A stretch of 64,000 nt of DNA. Origin: JASHPR01 sp963795055 (GTDB lineage Bacteria; Actinomycetota; Actinomycetes; Streptosporangiales; Streptosporangiaceae). Shown piece by piece: positions 27,102 to 35,624 of this stretch. The notes under the pieces are model-generated. The model was not told where the DNA came from. It saw only the letters and a program-made list of their open reading frames with translations, and searched no databases. The stretch lies in the NCBI GenBank assembly GCA_963795055.1, contig CAWCGJ010000015.1:1-64000 (forward strand), written 5' to 3'. Both the position numbers and the translations under genes were made by a program. Numbering within the stretch: position 1 is the first letter of the stretch; each line of letters begins with the position of its first letter.

Positions 27102-29930
27102 TCACTTCGCGGGCGCGGCGGCGGGCGCCGCGGGCGCGGGCGCCTCGCCGTCGTCCAGGGCAGGGACGGGGGCCAGTGTGGGCTCGGGGGCCGGCGCGGG
27201 CTCGGAGGATGGCGCGGGCTCGGGAGCGCCGGGCCAGCCGCCGACGATCAGGGCCTCGACACCGCGCGCGTCCATGGGCCCGGCGATCAGGTATCCCTGG
27301 CCGAGCCCGCAGCCCATCTCCCGCAGCAGTTCCAGGTGCTCGGGGCGCTCGATTCCCTCGGCCACCACCTCGATGCCGAGATCGTGCCCGACCTGGATGA
27401 TCGTGCGGGTGAGCATGGCCAGGGTGGCGTCCTGGCCCAGCGCGGCCACGAACGACGGGTCGATCTTGATGATGTCCACCGCGAGGTGCCTGAGGTAGGC
27501 GAGAGACGCGTACCCGGTGCCGAAGTCGTCGATGGCCAGCCGCACGCCGTGGCGGCGAAGCTCGGCCAGCCCGTCGGCCACCGGGCTGGCGCCCTCGATC
27601 AGGACGCGCTCGGCGACCTCAAGGGTCAGCGCTCCGGGCGGCAGGCCGGTCTCGTCCAGCACCGTCAGCACGGACGCGGCGAACCCGGCCGCGGTGACCT
27701 GCCGGAGCGAGAAGTTCACCGACACCCCGACGGGCCAGCCGGAACTGCGCCAGGCGGCGGCCTGGGCGCACGCCTCGCGCAGCACCTGCTCGCCCAGCGG
27801 CACGACCAGCCCGGAGTCCTCGGCCACGCCGAGGAACTCGGCCGCGGGAACCGGCTGTCCCCCGCGCGACCAGCGCGCCAGCGCCTCCACGCCGATGACC
27901 CGGGACGTCGCGAAGTCCACCATGGGCTGATACTCCACGCCCAGCTTGCCCGCCGTGATCGCGGCGCGCAGGTCGCTGGCCATCTCGAGCCTGCGCATCA
28001 CGTCGGCGTGCATGTGCGCGGCAAAAACCTCCACCCGGCCGCCGCCGGAGTCCTTCGCCCGGGACATGGCCACGTCGGCGTTGCGCAGCAGGTGCCCGTG
28101 CGCGCCCCCGTCGGCCAGGGCCACGCCGATGCTGGCCGTCAGGGAGATCTCGCGGTCGGCGACATGGAACGGCTCGGCGGCTATGGCCCGGGCGAGGCGT
28201 TCGGCGATGTCGACGATCTCCGGCGCGCTCGCGGCGCTCTCCACCAGCACCGCGAACTCGTCTCCGCCCCAGCGGGCCACCGTGTCCTCCGGCGGCACGG
28301 CCGCGCGCAGGCGACGGGCGGCCTGGGCCAGCAGCAGGTCGCCCGCGCCGTGCCCGACCGAGTCGTTGACCCCGGTGAAGCCGTCCAGGTCGATGAAGAT
28401 CGCCCCGGTCTGCGCGGGAAGCCGGTCCGGCTCGGCGGCCGCGCCCCGGTCGGCCGCGTCCTTGGCCCGGTCCTCGACGTACGCCCGGTTCGGCAGCCCG
28501 GTGAGCCCGTCGTGGTAGGTCAGGTACGTCACCTGCCTGCGCAGCGCGATCTGGTCACTGACGTCGCGCGCGGTGATGAGGAGCCGGTCCGGGGCGCCCA
28601 TCTCGCGGTAGCGGGACACCGTGGACTCGACATGACGCCAGGTGCCGTCGGCCGACCGGACCCGGCACGGGAGCCGGCCCGGTTGCCGCCCGGCGCCGGC
28701 GGCACGCACGGTCCTGACGCCGGCGGCCCGGTCCTCGGGATGAACGAGCTCAGCGAGCGACCGGCCGGCCAGTTCCGCGGGCGTGTACCCGTATTCGCCG
28801 ACGGCCGGGCTGGCGTACCTGATGGCCCCGTCGCGATCGCAGATGAGCACGACGTCGCTGGTGCGGTCGGCCAGCTCACGGAACCTTTGCTCCGATTCCG
28901 CCGAGAGCGCGGCCGCGCTGCGCTCCCGGCGCAGCAGGTCGGTGATCCTGGCGACCAGCGCCAGCCCGGCGATCCCCGCGCAGATCACGACCACCGGCTC
29001 GGCGAACGATCCGCCGTTCAGGGCCCAGCCGATGGCCATCAGCGCGGCCACGGCGGCGGCCAGCGACGCCGCCAGCGTGGCCCCGGGCAGCCCGGCCGGC
29101 TCGAGCCAGCCCGGACGCCGCCGCGGCGACGCCGGCGCCGACCGGTCGGCCCGGACCAGCGCCGTGGCCCCCAGCAGGCAGAACCCGGCCAGCGCGACCA
29201 AGACCGCCCCGGCCCCGGGACGCGTGCCGCTGATCCTGGCGCCGACCGCGAGCGAGTCGGCCGCCGCCACCACGAGCAGGGCCAGGTACGGCGCCAGCCC
29301 GGCCCGCCCCGCCCGTACCGCGACCGCCAGCAGGACGCCGAGCGCGATCAGGTCAGCGATGGGGTGGATCGCCTGGAGCGCGAAGGTCCCGGCCGACTCG
29401 CCGGTGTGACGGTACTGGGCCCCGAGCACCGCCACCCAGTCGATGATGAACAGCGCGGCCGCCAGCAGGCACGCGTCGGCCAGCCAGGCCACTGGGCTGC
29501 CGGCCTGGACCCGGGACGCCGGCCGGTGCTCGCCGTCCGCCTCCCGACTCGCTCTGGCCAGGCCGAACAGGCCGACTCCCAGGGCCGGCAGAGCCAGCAG
29601 GGTCAGCAGGTCCGCCGAGGTAAGCGAGGTTCCGGTGCCGCTGGCCCCCATGCTTTCGGCGTCGACGAAGCCCGCGCCCCACAGCAGCGCCGCCGCCGCC
29701 AGCGCCCGGTAGGCGTTCCGGACCGATGGCTCGCGCCGGCCCGACTCGCGCCACAGCAGCGCCGCCGCCGCGACCGCCACCAGAGCACCGGCCACCCCCG
29801 CCAGGATGGTCAGGCTCACCGCGCGCCGCCGGATCCAGCCGACCGCACCTGGGCCTCCCTTTTCACCGCATCCGCTGGCGAGCCTCGGGCCCTGCCGACC
29901 GCCAGAAGCCGACCGGGGTACGCGTCCCAC
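27102..29930 (-). CDS. Membrane PAS-GGDEF-EAL protein (c-di-GMP turnover)
   Basis: Up to 942 residues: seven or eight TM helices (~35-330), a PAS domain (~355-470), GGDEF with intact GGDEF, EAL with VEALARW, DDFGTGYAS and VVAEGIE intact, and a Pro/Ala-rich tail. Both active sites look competent, but the RxxD inhibitory site upstream of GGDEF reads PPED and is absent. Makes and/or degrades c-di-GMP at the membrane. The GTG at 29930 gives the longest frame; a GTG near 29820, just before the first helix, may be the true start. Streptomyces carry a similar gene near serA. Confidence 0.9.
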   Translation of the reverse strand: MGRVPRSASGGRQGPRLASGCGEKGGPGAVGWIRRRAVSLTILAGVAGALVAVAAAALLWRESGRREPSVRNAYRALAAAALLWGAGFVDAESMGASGTGTSLTSADLLTLLALPALGVGLFGLARASREADGEHRPASRVQAGSPVAWLADACLLAAALFIIDWVAVLGAQYRHTGESAGTFALQAIHPIADLIALGVLLAVAVRAGRAGLAPYLALLVVAAADSLAVGARISGTRPGAGAVLVALAGFCLLGATALVRADRSAPASPRRRPGWLEPAGLPGATLAASLAAAVAALMAIGWALNGGSFAEPVVVICAGIAGLALVARITDLLRRERSAAALSAESEQRFRELADRTSDVVLICDRDGAIRYASPAVGEYGYTPAELAGRSLAELVHPEDRAAGVRTVRAAGAGRQPGRLPCRVRSADGTWRHVESTVSRYREMGAPDRLLITARDVSDQIALRRQVTYLTYHDGLTGLPNRAYVEDRAKDAADRGAAAEPDRLPAQTGAIFIDLDGFTGVNDSVGHGAGDLLLAQAARRLRAAVPPEDTVARWGGDEFAVLVESAASAPEIVDIAERLARAIAAEPFHVADREISLTASIGVALADGGAHGHLLRNADVAMSRAKDSGGGRVEVFAAHMHADVMRRLEMASDLRAAITAGKLGVEYQPMVDFATSRVIGVEALARWSRGGQPVPAAEFLGVAEDSGLVVPLGEQVLREACAQAAAWRSSGWPVGVSVNFSLRQVTAAGFAASVLTVLDETGLPPGALTLEVAERVLIEGASPVADGLAELRRHGVRLAIDDFGTGYASLAYLRHLAVDIIKIDPSFVAALGQDATLAMLTRTIIQVGHDLGIEVVAEGIERPEHLELLREMGCGLGQGYLIAGPMDARGVEALIVGGWPGAPEPAPSSEPAPAPEPTLAPVPALDDGEAPAPAAPAAAPAK

Positions 29931-30186
29931 TCACGAGGGGCAGCACTGCGGCTCGTGATCACCAGTACGTGTATTCCCGTACCGCCAGGCGTTGCGGGGA
30001 TCGCCGGCGTACTGGACGCGGTTCTCGCCATCAGCGATGTGCCTTCACTGTACGTGCGCAAGGTCACGCTTAGATTGAGGAAGGGCCTAGACCGGGAGAC
30101 AACTTCAGTAACACTCGCCACGGGAGCCAAGACCGGTCAGCACACCGTCGTCGGGCCAACCGCCGCAGCGGCTGTACCGTGCTGGG

Positions 30187-30546
30187 GTGAGCGATCCGCC
30201 CGCCCAGCCCCGCATGGTGTTCGAGACCCGCGCCGAGCCCGAACAGGAGGCTGGCTGCTACGCCAACGCCCTGGCGATCTGGCATACCGGGCACGAGTTC
30301 ACGTTCGATTTCCTGGTCAGCAGCGAGCCCCCGCAGCCGGCCAGGACCGAGGAGGGCGAGGAGGTGATCCGGGCGCCGCACCGGCTGGTGGCCAGGATCC
30401 GGGTGCCGCCGACGGCCGTGTTCGACATCATCAGGACCATCAACCAGAACCTGACCCTGTACGAGCAGCGGTTCGGCCAGATCCGCCCGCCGGGCGGCTC
30501 GCCGCCGCTGTACCCGCCGGACGCGGAGACCGGATCGGACCGGTAG
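30187..30546 (+). CDS. DUF3467 family protein
   Basis: 119 residues; YANALAIWHTGHEFTFDFL and the C-terminal RIRVPPTAVFDIIRTINQNLTLYE match DUF3467, a small family of unknown function. GTG start 6 nt after TACCGT with no Shine-Dalgarno (leaderless). It converges on metG with only 2 nt between their ends. Confidence 0.85.
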   Translation: MSDPPAQPRMVFETRAEPEQEAGCYANALAIWHTGHEFTFDFLVSSEPPQPARTEEGEEVIRAPHRLVARIRVPPTAVFDIIRTINQNLTLYEQRFGQIRPPGGSPPLYPPDAETGSDR

Positions 30547-30548
30547 CC

Positions 30549-32090
30549 TCAGCGCAGCCGCGGGAACACCGGCTCGGCCGGGGCCAGCGGCCCGGCCGAG
30601 TCATCGCAGGCGGCCCGGATCCGGGCGGCCAGGCCGGGCAGGAACGGCGCCAGCTCCCGGCCCAGGTCGGAGCAGGTGCCGATGAGCAGGGCCAGGGATT
30701 CATCCAGCTGCTCGCCCGCGGTGGCGTCGCCGTCGCGTTCGGCCCGGGCCAGCCGCCAGGGCTCAGCCCGCTCCACGTAGCGGTTCGCCTCCTCGACCAC
30801 CTCCCAGATCGCGGCGGTGGCACCGCGGAAGTCGAAGTCGGCCAGGCCCGCAGCCACCCGTTGCGGAACCTGGTCGCGTGCCTGCGCCAGTGCCCGCCCG
30901 TCAGGCGCCAGCCGGGCGGGCTCCCGTGGCACCGCCCCGGCCCGGGGTACCTTCCCCTGCCGGTAGCGGTGCACCAGCGTGACCACGCGGCTGACCAGGT
31001 TGCCCAGGTCGTTGGCGAGATCATCGTTGGCCCTGGCGACCAGACGGGCCGGGGTGAAGTCGGCCTCACCCACGCGCGGTACCTCGCGCAGCAGCCACCA
31101 GCGCACTGCGTCGGTGCCGTACCGGGCGGCCAGCGCCACAGGGTCGGCGCTATTCCCTGAGGTGTCCGACTTGCTGATCTTCCTGCCACCGATCGTGAGG
31201 TAGTCGTGCACCAGGATGTCGGTGGGCAGCGGCTCGCCGACCGAGAGCAGGATGGCGGGCCAGTAGACGGCGTGAAACCGGAGCACCCCCTTGCCGACCA
31301 GGTGCACCCGGCGGCCGGCGTCCGTCCACCACCGCCGGTAGTCCCCGGCGTTGCCGGTGCCGTAACCGAGCGCGGTCACGTAATTGCCGAGCGCGTCCCA
31401 CCAGACGTAGATCACCTGGCCGGGATCGCCGGGGACGGGGATGCCCCAGCCGCGGGCCCGCGCGGTGGAGCGCGACACGCTGAAGTCCTCCAGGCCGCCC
31501 GCGATGAAGCCGAGAACCTCGTTGCGCCGCGCGGCGGGCTCGACCCGCAGCCTCCCCGAGCTGACCAGGTCGTGCAGCTGATCGGCGTACCGGGACAGCC
31601 GGAAGAACCAGTTCTCCTCCGCGACGAGCTGCGGCGGCGTCAGGTGCTCGGGGCACAGCCCCGCCCGCAGCTCGGCCGGCTTGTAGAACTGCTCGCAGCC
31701 GACGCAGTAGCGGCCCTCGTAGTGCTTGAGATACAGGTCGCCGCGGTCCGCGCAGGCCCGCCAGAGCCGTTCCACTCCGGGCCGGTGCCGCGGATCGCTG
31801 CTGGTGCGGATGAAGTCGTCGAACGACAGCGCGAGCGGCTCGCGCAGCCCCTCGAAGGCCGCGGCGTAGCGGCCCACGAGCTCGGTGACGGCGACCCCTT
31901 CCGCCTCGGCCGCCAGCACGTTCTTCAGCGAGTTGTCGTCGGTGCCGGACTGGAAGCGCACCTGGTCGCCGGCGAGCCGACGGTGCCGGGCCAGCACGTC
32001 GGCCTGGACCAGCTCAAGCGCGTGCCCGAGGTGGGGGCGGGCGTTGACGTAAAAGATCGTGGTGCTGAGATAGACGCGTCGGGCGTTCAT
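30549..32090 (-). CDS. metG: Methionyl-tRNA synthetase
   Basis: 513 residues, class I aaRS. The start STTIFYVNARPHLGHALE carries the HIGH motif (HLGH), CVGCEQFYKPAEL is the zinc/knob region, and GRKISKSD is the KMSKS motif (~300). It lacks the C-terminal dimerising tRNA-binding domain. AGGAGG lies about 4 nt before the ATG. The ~140-nt leader contains a 12-codon ORF with two adjacent Met codons and competing hairpins, suggesting expression responds to Met-tRNA charging. Actinobacteria may carry two MetRS genes; I cannot tell if this is the only one. Confidence 0.94.
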   Translation of the reverse strand: MNARRVYLSTTIFYVNARPHLGHALELVQADVLARHRRLAGDQVRFQSGTDDNSLKNVLAAEAEGVAVTELVGRYAAAFEGLREPLALSFDDFIRTSSDPRHRPGVERLWRACADRGDLYLKHYEGRYCVGCEQFYKPAELRAGLCPEHLTPPQLVAEENWFFRLSRYADQLHDLVSSGRLRVEPAARRNEVLGFIAGGLEDFSVSRSTARARGWGIPVPGDPGQVIYVWWDALGNYVTALGYGTGNAGDYRRWWTDAGRRVHLVGKGVLRFHAVYWPAILLSVGEPLPTDILVHDYLTIGGRKISKSDTSGNSADPVALAARYGTDAVRWWLLREVPRVGEADFTPARLVARANDDLANDLGNLVSRVVTLVHRYRQGKVPRAGAVPREPARLAPDGRALAQARDQVPQRVAAGLADFDFRGATAAIWEVVEEANRYVERAEPWRLARAERDGDATAGEQLDESLALLIGTCSDLGRELAPFLPGLAARIRAACDDSAGPLAPAEPVFPRLR

Positions 32091-32137
32091 CGGAACCTCC
32101 TGGAAAAGGGGCGGGGCTCCGACTCGCGGACATGAAT

Positions 32138-32157
32138 CGAGGCCCCTCGGGGCCTCG
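32138..32157 (-). terminator. Putative attenuator terminator hairpin of metG
   Basis: Minus strand CGAGGCCCC-GA-GGGGCCTCG, 9-bp arms, no U-tract. Its 5' arm (GGCCCC) can instead pair with GGGGCC at 32187-32192 just after the leader-ORF stop. Confidence 0.6.
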
Positions 32158-32181
32158 TGTCGGACGTCGTCCGGGCAGCAT

Positions 32182-32214
32182 CAGGTGGCCCCGCTAGCGG
32201 GGCATCATCACCTG
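32182..32214 (-). promoter_or_regulatory. Leader hairpin overlapping the Met codons (metG attenuator)
   Basis: Minus strand CAGGTG, ATGAT bulge, GCCCCGC-TA-GCGGGGC, CACCTG. A ribosome stalled on the ATGATG codons would open it and release GGGGCC to pair with the terminator arm. Confidence 0.6.
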
Positions 32215-32232
32215 GCTCGCGTGCGCCGTCAT
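32194..32232 (-). CDS. Leader peptide of metG (MTAHASQVMMPR)
   Basis: 12 codons plus TAG on the minus strand: MTAHASQVMMPR, with two consecutive Met codons near the end followed by the stop inside a stable hairpin. The ATG lies exactly 6 nt after TATGCT (-10-like, 32239-32244), so the mRNA is probably leaderless; GGAG overlaps this gap. Size, codon content and position match classical amino-acid leader peptides. The conclusion that Met-tRNA level is sensed is inferred from this architecture. Confidence 0.65.
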   Translation of the reverse strand: MTAHASQVMMPR

Positions 32233-32238
32233 AGCTCC

Positions 32239-32244
32239 AGCATA
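32239..32244 (-). promoter_or_regulatory. -10 hexamer of the metG leader
   Basis: TATGCT on the minus strand, 6 nt before the leader-peptide ATG. No convincing -35 seen. Confidence 0.5.
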
Positions 32245-32283
32245 ACCACGCTGGCGCGGAAAGCCATCCGGATATAACCCGGG

Positions 32284-33792
32284 TCAGCCGGAGCCGGTCA
32301 GGCGCTCCAGGATGAGCTCGTGGACGCGGGCCGCGTCGGCCTGCCCGCGCGTGGCCTTCATCACGGCGCCGACCAGCACGCCGGCGGCCGCGGTCTTACC
32401 GGAACGGACCTTCTCCGTCACGTCCGGGTTGGCCGCGATCGCCTCGTCGATAACGGCCAGGAGCGCGGTGTCGTCGCTGACCACGGCCAGGCCGCGGGCG
32501 GCCACGATCTCGTCCGGCGAGCCCTCGCCGGCCAGCACGCCGTCGAGCACTTGCCGGGCCAGCCCGTCGTTGAGCTGTCCGGACGCGACCAGCGCGATGA
32601 CCCGGGCCACCTTGACCGGGGTCACCGGCAGCTCGGCGAGCTCGGTGCCCGACTCGTGCGCCCGGCGGGACAGCTCCCCCCGCCACCACTTGGTCGCCTC
32701 CGCCGCAGGCGCGCCCGCGGCGACGGTCTCGGCCACCAGGTCGAGCGCCCCGGCATTGCGCACCGCGGCCATCTCGCGGTCGGACAGCCCCCACTCCGCC
32801 TGCAGCCGGGCCCGCCGGGCCGAGGGAAGTTCGGGCAGCGTGGCCCGCAGCTCCTCCACCCACTCGCGCGACGGCGCGACCGGCACCAGGTCGGGCTCGG
32901 GGAAGTACCGGTAGTCCTGCGCTTCCTCCTTGCTCCGGCCCGGGGTAGTGGTGCCGCTGTCCTCCTGGAAGTGCCGGGTCTCCTGGACCACCCGGCCGCC
33001 GGCGTCGAGCACGGCCGCCTGCCGCTCGATCTCGAACCGGACCGCGCGCTCGACCGACCGCAGCGAGTTGACGTTCTTGGTCTCGGTCCTGGTCCCCCAG
33101 GCGCCGGAGCCGCGCGGCGTCAGCGAGGTGTTCACGTCGCAGCGCAGCGAGCCTTCCTCCATCCGGACGTCGGAGACATCCAGGGCCCGCAGCAGGTCCC
33201 GCAGCTCGGTGACGTAGGCCCGGGCGACGACGGGCGCGAGCGCGCCGGTGCCGGGTATCGGCTTGGTGACCACTTCCACCAGCGGGATCCCGGCCCGGTT
33301 GTAGTCCTCCAGCGAGTAGTCGGCGCCGTGGATCCGCCCGGTGGCCCCGCCGACGTGCAGCGACTTGCCCGTGTCCTCCTCCAGGTGGACCCGCTCGATG
33401 CCGACCCGCACCGTGGTCTCGTCGACCGTGACGTCCAGCCAGCCGTCCGTGCACAGCGGCTCGTCGTACTGCGAGATCTGGAAGTTCTTCGGCATGTCCG
33501 GGTAGAAGTAGTTCTTCCGGGCGAACCGGCACCAGGACGCGATCGAGCAGTTCAGCGCCAGCCCGATCCGGATCGTGTATTCGATGGCCGCGCGGTTGAC
33601 GACCGGCAGCGAGCCGGGCAGGCCAAGGCAGACCGGGCAGACGGCCGAATTCGGGTCGGCGCCGAACTCTGCCGGGCTGCCGCAGAACATCTTGGTCACG
33701 GTGCCCAGCTCGACGTGGACCTCCAGGCCGATCACCGGGTCATAGCGGGCAACGGCCTCGTCGTAAGGGACGAGCACCCCGGGGTCAGTCAT
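32284..33792 (-). CDS. gatB: Asp-tRNA(Asn)/Glu-tRNA(Gln) amidotransferase subunit B
   Basis: 502 residues. Kinase/tRNA-recognition subunit of GatCAB, which converts Glu-tRNA(Gln) to Gln-tRNA(Gln). VIGLEVHVELGTVTKMFC at the start, GLPGSLPVVN, EEDTGKSLH and DYNRAGIPLVEVV are family signatures; helical and YqeY-like tail domains follow (~300-500). ATG 33792 overlaps the gatA stop by 8 nt (33785-33792), so translation is coupled. Last gene of gatC-gatA-gatB. Confidence 0.96.
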   Translation of the reverse strand: MTDPGVLVPYDEAVARYDPVIGLEVHVELGTVTKMFCGSPAEFGADPNSAVCPVCLGLPGSLPVVNRAAIEYTIRIGLALNCSIASWCRFARKNYFYPDMPKNFQISQYDEPLCTDGWLDVTVDETTVRVGIERVHLEEDTGKSLHVGGATGRIHGADYSLEDYNRAGIPLVEVVTKPIPGTGALAPVVARAYVTELRDLLRALDVSDVRMEEGSLRCDVNTSLTPRGSGAWGTRTETKNVNSLRSVERAVRFEIERQAAVLDAGGRVVQETRHFQEDSGTTTPGRSKEEAQDYRYFPEPDLVPVAPSREWVEELRATLPELPSARRARLQAEWGLSDREMAAVRNAGALDLVAETVAAGAPAAEATKWWRGELSRRAHESGTELAELPVTPVKVARVIALVASGQLNDGLARQVLDGVLAGEGSPDEIVAARGLAVVSDDTALLAVIDEAIAANPDVTEKVRSGKTAAAGVLVGAVMKATRGQADAARVHELILERLTGSG

Positions 33793-35317
33793 GGGCCAGT
33801 CCCTTCGCCTCGCCGAGCCCCTTGGCCTCGTCGAGCAGCGGATGCCCGCGGCGCCGGTCCAGCGCCGCCTCGACCGCCGCCCCGACCCGGTACAGCCGGT
33901 CATCGGCGAGTACCGGCGCCATGATCTGCAGTCCGACCGGGAGGCCATCCTCCGGGGCCAGCCCGCACGGCACCGACAGCGCGGCGTTGCCGGCCAGGTC
34001 CGAGGGGATCGTGCACAGGTCGGCGAGGTACATGGCGATGGGGTCGTCCACGCGCTCGCCCAGCCGGAACGCCGTGGTCGGCGTGGTCGGCGAGACCAGC
34101 ACGTCGACCTGCTCGAAGGCCGCGTCGAAGTCCCGCGTGATCAGCGTGCGCACCTGCTGCGCCTTGCCGTAGTACGCGTCGTAGTACCCGCTGGACAGCG
34201 CGTAGGTGCCGAGCATGATCCGGCGCTTGACCTCGGCACCGAACCCGGCGGCGCGGGTCAGCGACATGACCTCCTCGGCGCTGCGAGTCCCGTCGTCGCC
34301 CACCCGCAGGCCGTAGCGCATCCCGTCGAAGCGGGCCAGGTTGGACGAGCACTCGCTGGGCGCGATCAGGTAGTACGCGGGCAGCGCGTAGGTGAAGTGC
34401 GGGCAGGACACCTCGGTGACCTTGGCCCCCAGCGACTCCAGCAGCTCGACCGCCTCGCCGAACCTGGCCAGGACGCCCGGCTGGTAGCCCTCGCCGCTGA
34501 GCTCGGTGACCACGCCGACTCGCAGGCCGCTCACGTCGGCCTGCCGCGCGGCGGCCACGACCGGCGGCACCGGCGCGTCGATCGAGGTCGAGTCGCACGG
34601 GTCGTGGCCCGACATGGCCTCGTGCAGCAGCGCCGCGTCGAGCACGGTGCGGGCCAGCGGCCCCGGCGTGTCCAGCGACGACGCGAACGCGACCACGCCG
34701 TATCGGGAGGACCCGCCGTAGGTCGGCTTCACCCCGACGATGCCGCAGACGGCGGCGGGCTGGCGGATCGAGCCTCCGGTGTCGGTGCCGATGCCGAGCG
34801 GTGCCTCGAACGCGGTGACCGCGGCCGAGGAGCCGCCGGAGGACCCGCCCGGGACCCGGCTCAGGTCCCACGGGTTGCGCGAGGGCCCGAACGCCGAGTT
34901 CTCGGTGGAGGATCCCATCGCGAACTCGTCCATGTTCGCCTTGCCGAGGATCACGACCCCGGCGTCGCGCAGCCGCCGGGTGATGGTCGCGTCGTAGGGC
35001 GGGCGCCAGCCCGCCAGGATCCGCGATCCGCAGGTCGTGGGCATGTCGGCGGTGGTGAAGACGTCCTTGAGGGCCAGCGGCACCCCGGCCAGCGGACCGA
35101 GTGGCTCCCCGGCGCGGCGCCGCTCGTCGACGGCGGCGGCCGCGGCCAGGGCGGCGTCCGGGGCCACGTGCAGAAACGCGTGCACCCGCTCGTCCACGGC
35201 GCCGATCCGGTCCAGGTGCGCCCGGGTGACCTCAACCGCGGAGGTCTCGCCCGCCGCGATCGCCGCGGCCAGCTCGGCTGCGGTCATCCTGGTCAGCTCG
35301 GGTGTCGAAGGGGCCAT
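33785..35317 (-). CDS. gatA: Asp-tRNA(Asn)/Glu-tRNA(Gln) amidotransferase subunit A
   Basis: 510 residues, amidase-signature enzyme supplying ammonia from glutamine to the GatB site. PGGSSGGSSAAV (~155-166) contains catalytic Ser residues, with the cis-Ser TDTGGSIR (~178) and Lys in GVPLALKDVF (~82) completing the Ser-cisSer-Lys triad. Starts 3 nt after the gatC stop and overlaps gatB. Confidence 0.96.
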   Translation of the reverse strand: MAPSTPELTRMTAAELAAAIAAGETSAVEVTRAHLDRIGAVDERVHAFLHVAPDAALAAAAAVDERRRAGEPLGPLAGVPLALKDVFTTADMPTTCGSRILAGWRPPYDATITRRLRDAGVVILGKANMDEFAMGSSTENSAFGPSRNPWDLSRVPGGSSGGSSAAVTAFEAPLGIGTDTGGSIRQPAAVCGIVGVKPTYGGSSRYGVVAFASSLDTPGPLARTVLDAALLHEAMSGHDPCDSTSIDAPVPPVVAAARQADVSGLRVGVVTELSGEGYQPGVLARFGEAVELLESLGAKVTEVSCPHFTYALPAYYLIAPSECSSNLARFDGMRYGLRVGDDGTRSAEEVMSLTRAAGFGAEVKRRIMLGTYALSSGYYDAYYGKAQQVRTLITRDFDAAFEQVDVLVSPTTPTTAFRLGERVDDPIAMYLADLCTIPSDLAGNAALSVPCGLAPEDGLPVGLQIMAPVLADDRLYRVGAAVEAALDRRRGHPLLDEAKGLGEAKGLAHD

Positions 35318-35320
35318 CGG

Positions 35321-35614
35321 TCAGTCCTCGGCCAGGATCCGCGGGACCCGGAACCGGCCCTGCTCGGACGCGGGGGCCTGGTCGAGCGCGGCGGCCGCGC
35401 CGATCGGCGGCACGATCACGTCGTCACGGAACACGTTGGTGATCGGCAGCGCGTGCGTGGTCGGCGGGATTCCCTCGGCCGCGACCTCCTGCACCCGCGC
35501 CACCGCCGCGATGATCACGTCCAGCTGGCCGGCGAAATGGTCAAGTTCCTGCTCGGTCAGGGCCAGCCGCGACAGCCGGGCCAGATGCGCGACCTCGTCC
35601 CTCGTTATGGGCAT
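35321..35614 (-). CDS. gatC: Asp-tRNA(Asn)/Glu-tRNA(Gln) amidotransferase subunit C
   Basis: 97 residues; ITRDEVAHLARLSRLALTE start and FRDDVIVPPI are GatC hallmarks; it wraps GatA and GatB together. TAGGCT ends 7 nt before the ATG with no Shine-Dalgarno, so the gatCAB mRNA is probably leaderless. Confidence 0.94.
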   Translation of the reverse strand: MPITRDEVAHLARLSRLALTEQELDHFAGQLDVIIAAVARVQEVAAEGIPPTTHALPITNVFRDDVIVPPIGAAAALDQAPASEQGRFRVPRILAED

Positions 35615-35624
35615 GCACGCAAGC

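Noticed and set aside
27336..31160. A 1274-codon open frame on the plus strand
   Set aside because: Antisense to the GGDEF-EAL gene and to metG; His/Arg/Gly-rich composition without any domain. Typical long antisense frame in very GC-rich DNA.
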